Below are positions 60,459-64,000 of a stretch of 64,000 bases of DNA, piece after piece; within the stretch, counting starts at the first letter, position 1; each line of letters opens with the position of its first letter. The translations under genes and the position numbers were made by a program. The notes beneath the pieces are model-generated. The model was not told the origin of the DNA. It was given only the letters and a program-made list of their open reading frames with translations, and did not search any database. The DNA is from Paragordius varius (lineage: Eukaryota; Nematomorpha), in NCBI GenBank assembly GCA_964247055.1, contig OZ176056.1, positions 2,542,001 to 2,606,000 of the forward strand, read 5' to 3'.

Positions 60459-61542
60459 TATTGAGTTTAATGTTTATCGGGCCAAAAAAGTCCTAATAAA
60501 AAAATTTATTTAGTTTTTAGACCAATTTTCTTTCTATACTTTTTATGTCTGTAAAAAATAAATAAATTTACAAAAATGTCAATGGCACTTAAAAAAGTCA
60601 GAATTTGCTTGCTGTCTTATTTTACTTTTCTATATTAGAACAACTTCATAAATTTATAATAATTTTTGGTTCGACATAGTACACACATATCTAAATGAAA
60701 AACATAATTAATTTTTAGGCGCATATAAAAGATTCAAAATATAAGAATTTGGGATAAGCTCATTATACACGGTGAATTAAAATAGGGTTTAAAACACGGT
60801 GAGGTACATATATTCTGCTGTGGCTACGGATCCAGAGTTTGCGCAAATTTCGATTATTTGATGACAACTTACTTAATTTTAAAACTATTAAAAAAATCTT
60901 CTAAGCTTAAATAAAAAGAACCCATATAAATATTAAGGTATAATAGTCTTAAATTTGGACATTCCAAAAAGGCAAGTTTTATAAACGCATAAATGCCGTG
61001 ATTGCACACTATATTTTTTGTGAATTGTAACATCAAAAGTTTTTTTTATAAAAAAGGGATATTTTTTTAAATTAAGAAATTTGAGCGAGTTTTATGGTAC
61101 AGCATGTTAAAAATAAACCTTTTTATTATTCAATGATGCTGAATTATTATTTTATTATTTTAATAATTAAAGATGTATATATTCAAGTTTTAGATTCTTT
61201 TTTTAAAAAATATGTAGTTAACTAATGAACAAATATTATATTATAGATAGGAATCAGCGTCACCTATATAAAATGTTTTTATACAACCTTAAAGAAATTT
61301 TTTTCTGTTCCCATTGTTTTTTTTATAAATTAATTTTTTAAGTAAATTTTTTTTTATAAAATTGATGCCATGATATATATTTTGCAATAATTTGATGAAC
61401 TGCCCATTTCAAGAGGTTTAAATATCTAAGACTTTATCAGCCCCATTTTCATAAATATTGCTGTGGTTTATATTCATATTCGCTTAGAGCCCAAATCAAA
61501 AGTGTGATAATCCTGATACATTTCTTTATTCGAAGACAAATA
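60459..61542. other. Intergenic stretch, possible third pB2 trace
   Basis: Near 60750 the phrase GGGATAAGCTCATTATACAC resembles parts of the pB2 elements at 229 and 51802, but no ends were found. Otherwise nothing recognised. Confidence 0.3.
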
Positions 61543-61932
61543 CAGTGGCGTACCGAGCATTTGCGGCGCCCGGGGCATAAAACTTTTATGGCGCCCCCCT
61601 TTTTTTAAAAAGCCAATAAAACAATTTAGAAAAAAAATACAAACGTTGTAACCTAAATACCATAGATAAAACAGCACAGTCATACAAATTTTAAATCCTA
61701 TTAAATATATATAATTATATGATACTAAATTTATTCCTTTTAAAATGCAAAAATATCCCAATAAATTGTATAATATGGAAATTATATATCAAAATAATGT
61801 TTTTGTTGCATAAATTGAATTGATCTTATGATAATGGCGAACAATAATGATTTAAAAAATCATTTAGGCGCCCCTAAATAACGGCGCCCGGGGCATGATG
61901 CACCCCCTTGCCCCCCCGTCGGTACGCCCCTG
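61543..61932. mobile_element. Short non-autonomous hAT, sibling of 27583-29334
   Basis: CAGTGGCGTACCGAGC end and CGGTACGCCCCTG end, with a perfect 8-bp duplication GACAAATA (61535-61542 and 61933-61940). It preserves the empty Helitron site (ATGGAAATTATATA) and has an internal deletion compared with the sibling. Confidence 0.93.
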
Positions 61933-61940
61933 GACAAATA

Positions 61941-62373
61941 TTTCCTCGAGATGCACTATGTAAATGGTTATAGTATCTTGTATAATAAAAAGTTCGGATT
62001 TTCTTTATTTAGCCAATACTCTTACCATTGGTTTTAATTAAATAAATATTAGGAATTCCTATTTCTTCCAAAAGAGGCGGGAAGATAAATCTAAGGGGGG
62101 CGCGAAAAATTTGAAGAATTTTATCGAAAAATGAAACTAAAAAAGGAATGATTTTAGGTGCGAATTATCAAGATTTGTCACCGATATAGGGAAAATTTTT
62201 CAAAAAAATGCAGATATATAACGCAAATCGTTATTTATTTAGATTCTCCGTTTTTTCAAGTTTTAAGACTCACAGGATAGAGCTATAAAATGGTGGACTT
62301 AATTTAAATCAAGAAAACTTGATAATATACGGTAAAATTTAATTTTTACTTTAACTATCTATAATTTAGTATG

Positions 62374-62412
<39 letters not shown>

Positions 62413-62559
62413 TAATGGGTGGGGTGATAAAAAGTCGCACTTAAGTTGTAAGCAAAGCGTGGCAAGTTGAGCAAGATTACTTAAGCCAGCAAGTGTTCAC
62501 TTGAAGATTGGTGATAAAAAAACACTTAAGTCAAGTCTTTTGTTTATGAATGTAACATT
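61941..62559. other. Intergenic stretch ending in a TA repeat and a unique segment
   Basis: It contains a (TA)n tract (about 62377-62410) and then sequence up to the left breakpoint of the inverted duplication near 62559. No gene recognised. Confidence 0.4.
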
Positions 62560-64000
62560 TTTTGCCAAGGCCCTTGTTAAAAAACTTAACGTTAAACACA
62601 AAACTACGAATGTTAATTCTGCAACAAAATCCAAAATAGCCGAAAAACAAACTTTAAAATTGCCGTCAAATTTATAACAGATTTATATCTAAATTAATTT
62701 ATAATATAATTTAGATTTCCGCGCTTTATTATTGCATAGTCTATTTAAAGATTATTTAAATAATGTTTATACTTCACATTCGTAGAAGTTTGTATTGGGC
62801 AGGATTAAAATTATCATCCCCGTTCAAAAATCATAATATTAGTTCATTAACTTGTTAACTGCTACATGTTGGATTTTTTATGAAGTAGCCAGTCCTATTT
62901 TATTACCCATAGGTACCCTACGAGTTCATCATAGCGAATATTAATTAAATTATCAAATAAAATATTAAAGGTTCAAATAGTGATTGTCAAACATTTCATT
63001 TTAAATCCTAATAGAAGTTTAACTTCTAAATTATTTTTTCAAGGCAATCGTTTGGGTATTTTTACATCCTATTTTATACCTTTTACACTTCAAATTCACC
63101 CTTGAACAATTTGAATATATCATCGAGCAATTCAAATTCACATTAAAATAAATTATGTGTTTAGTAAGAAAATTGCTTATATTTTTTTATAATTTAAAAA
63201 ATGAAATTTTGGGTAAAATTAACATAATACTGAAAAAAATAAACTATGCTTTAAAGTAGTAATTCATATTTAATGGTAAGTTGTTATATTAGCCCGAAAA
63301 TAAAAAATTTATTTTTAGGGTGAAAATAAATTGTTTAAGGGTGAATTTGAGGTGTAAATGGTATTGAAAGTTAAATGGGTATATTGATTCGCAAACTTAC
63401 AGTAAAAATTGAAATTATACGGACAAAGGTAAAAAATAAAGACAAATATTTTTAAAAGACCACCATACTTTTTAAACCTTAATTTTTCTTATATGAATTA
63501 TATAACTAACTACAATTGTAAAATATATAAGTGATTGTTTTACCGATATACATATCAATTTTAACTTTGCGGTTTAAAACCATGAGTTATATTTAAAAAA
63601 ATCAAGATTCAAAAGGTATGGTTGTTCTTTAGAAAAAATATCTGTGTTTATCTTTTTACGTTTTGTCAGTATGATTTCAGTTTTTACTGTAAGTTTAATA
63701 TAAATTTTATACCTCAAAATCACCCTTAAGCACTTTAACTTTACTTTTAATTTCAAACTTACCGAACATTTTAATTTGTCTCTTGGCTACAAATTTACCT
63801 TTAAACATTTGAAAATCACCATAAAATTGTGTTTTTAGCTAACTAATTATTTATATAAAATATTTTCTTAGGCATATTTTGTTTTCTATATTATGGTATT
63901 TTAAACCGAATTTCAGTAAAAATCTCAAAAAAGATAATTTTGATTTTTATCACCTAATTTATATTTATGGAATAAATCTGTTTTAGGATCAAATGATATG
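62560..64000. repeat. Inverted segmental duplication of 29.93-31.56 kb
   Basis: Reading rightward, this is the reverse complement of 31560 down to about 29.95 kb, with scattered differences. The matching order is MAK16 tail, flank (TTGTATTGGGCAGGATTAAA), M2 MITE (about 63075-63365), M1 MITE (63399-63690), then the start of another M2. The copy runs off the window's end. Confidence 0.88.
62565..62677 (+). pseudogene. Duplicated 3' end of the MAK16 last exon
   Basis: Reads [20 protein letters not shown] then IAEKQTLKLPSNL and stop, differing from the MAK16 C-terminus by one residue in this stretch. The rest of MAK16 is absent, so it is a passenger of the inverted duplication and not a gene. 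Confidence 0.9.

Noticed and set aside
61474-61761. 95-codon minus-strand frame
   Set aside because: It spans the edge of a hAT MITE with exact ends; not conserved in the sibling element.
1-64000. Bacterial or organelle origin
   Set aside because: Spliced conserved eukaryotic genes, metazoan signalling domains and nuclear transposons with target duplications exclude it.

Overview
The window is nuclear DNA of a metazoan. It is strongly A+T-rich (by eye about three quarters) and crowded with transposon remains. Several conserved eukaryotic genes carry GT-AG introns. An IRS-type PTB docking protein and a SMYD methyltransferase argue for an animal. Conserved genes have extremely short introns (25-27 nt, perhaps 29) mixed with longer ones. 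Introns this short are known from dicyemid mesozoans and, near 5' ends, from schistosomes. I cannot name the species.

Left third (about 1.6-19.5 kb, + strand): two genes of an unusual kind. Gene A (1605-3719, 6 exons) predicts a 195-residue protein with a signal peptide and a membrane segment. Gene B (7429-18938, about 18 exons) predicts a secreted, acidic, cysteine-free protein of 248 residues. All their introns are phase 1, and every internal exon is a multiple of three (as short as 12 nt). This is the architecture of schistosome micro-exon genes (MEGs). Gene B's introns hold a nearly intact hAT transposon, a PIF/Harbinger element and many MITEs. This locus is the best candidate for something undescribed.

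Middle (19-31 kb): mainly repeats. They include Tc1/mariner-type foldback elements, a hAT fossil nested in a TA-flanked element, two Helitrons, a hAT element carrying one of those Helitrons, Penelope-like and LINE scraps, and MITE clusters.

Gene island (31.4-36.8 kb): three conserved genes lie very close together. MAK16 (minus; ribosome biogenesis) and CTF8 (plus; alternative clamp loader) are divergent, with 38 bp between start codons. CTF8 ends 46 bp from the end of a 960-residue IRS-PTB docking protein gene (minus). A hAT element carrying a Helitron sits 65 bp upstream of that gene's start codon.

Right half: piggyBac-type MITEs (one holding a second copy, one holding a broken Ty3/Gypsy fossil), a Tigger/pogo fossil, and a deletion derivative of the Harbinger element. 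A SMYD gene (48044-54376, seven or eight exons) has three large introns that hold transposon remains. It is followed by a small MYND-finger reading frame (57090) and a decayed hAT (57479-59335). The right edge (62.56-64 kb) is an inverted copy of 29.93-31.56 kb and carries the tail of MAK16's last exon.

No tRNA, rRNA or CRISPR array was recognised. Exon models were built by eye from splice dinucleotides, reading phase and family similarity. They are strong for MAK16, CTF8, SMYD and PTB, and inferential for genes A and B.
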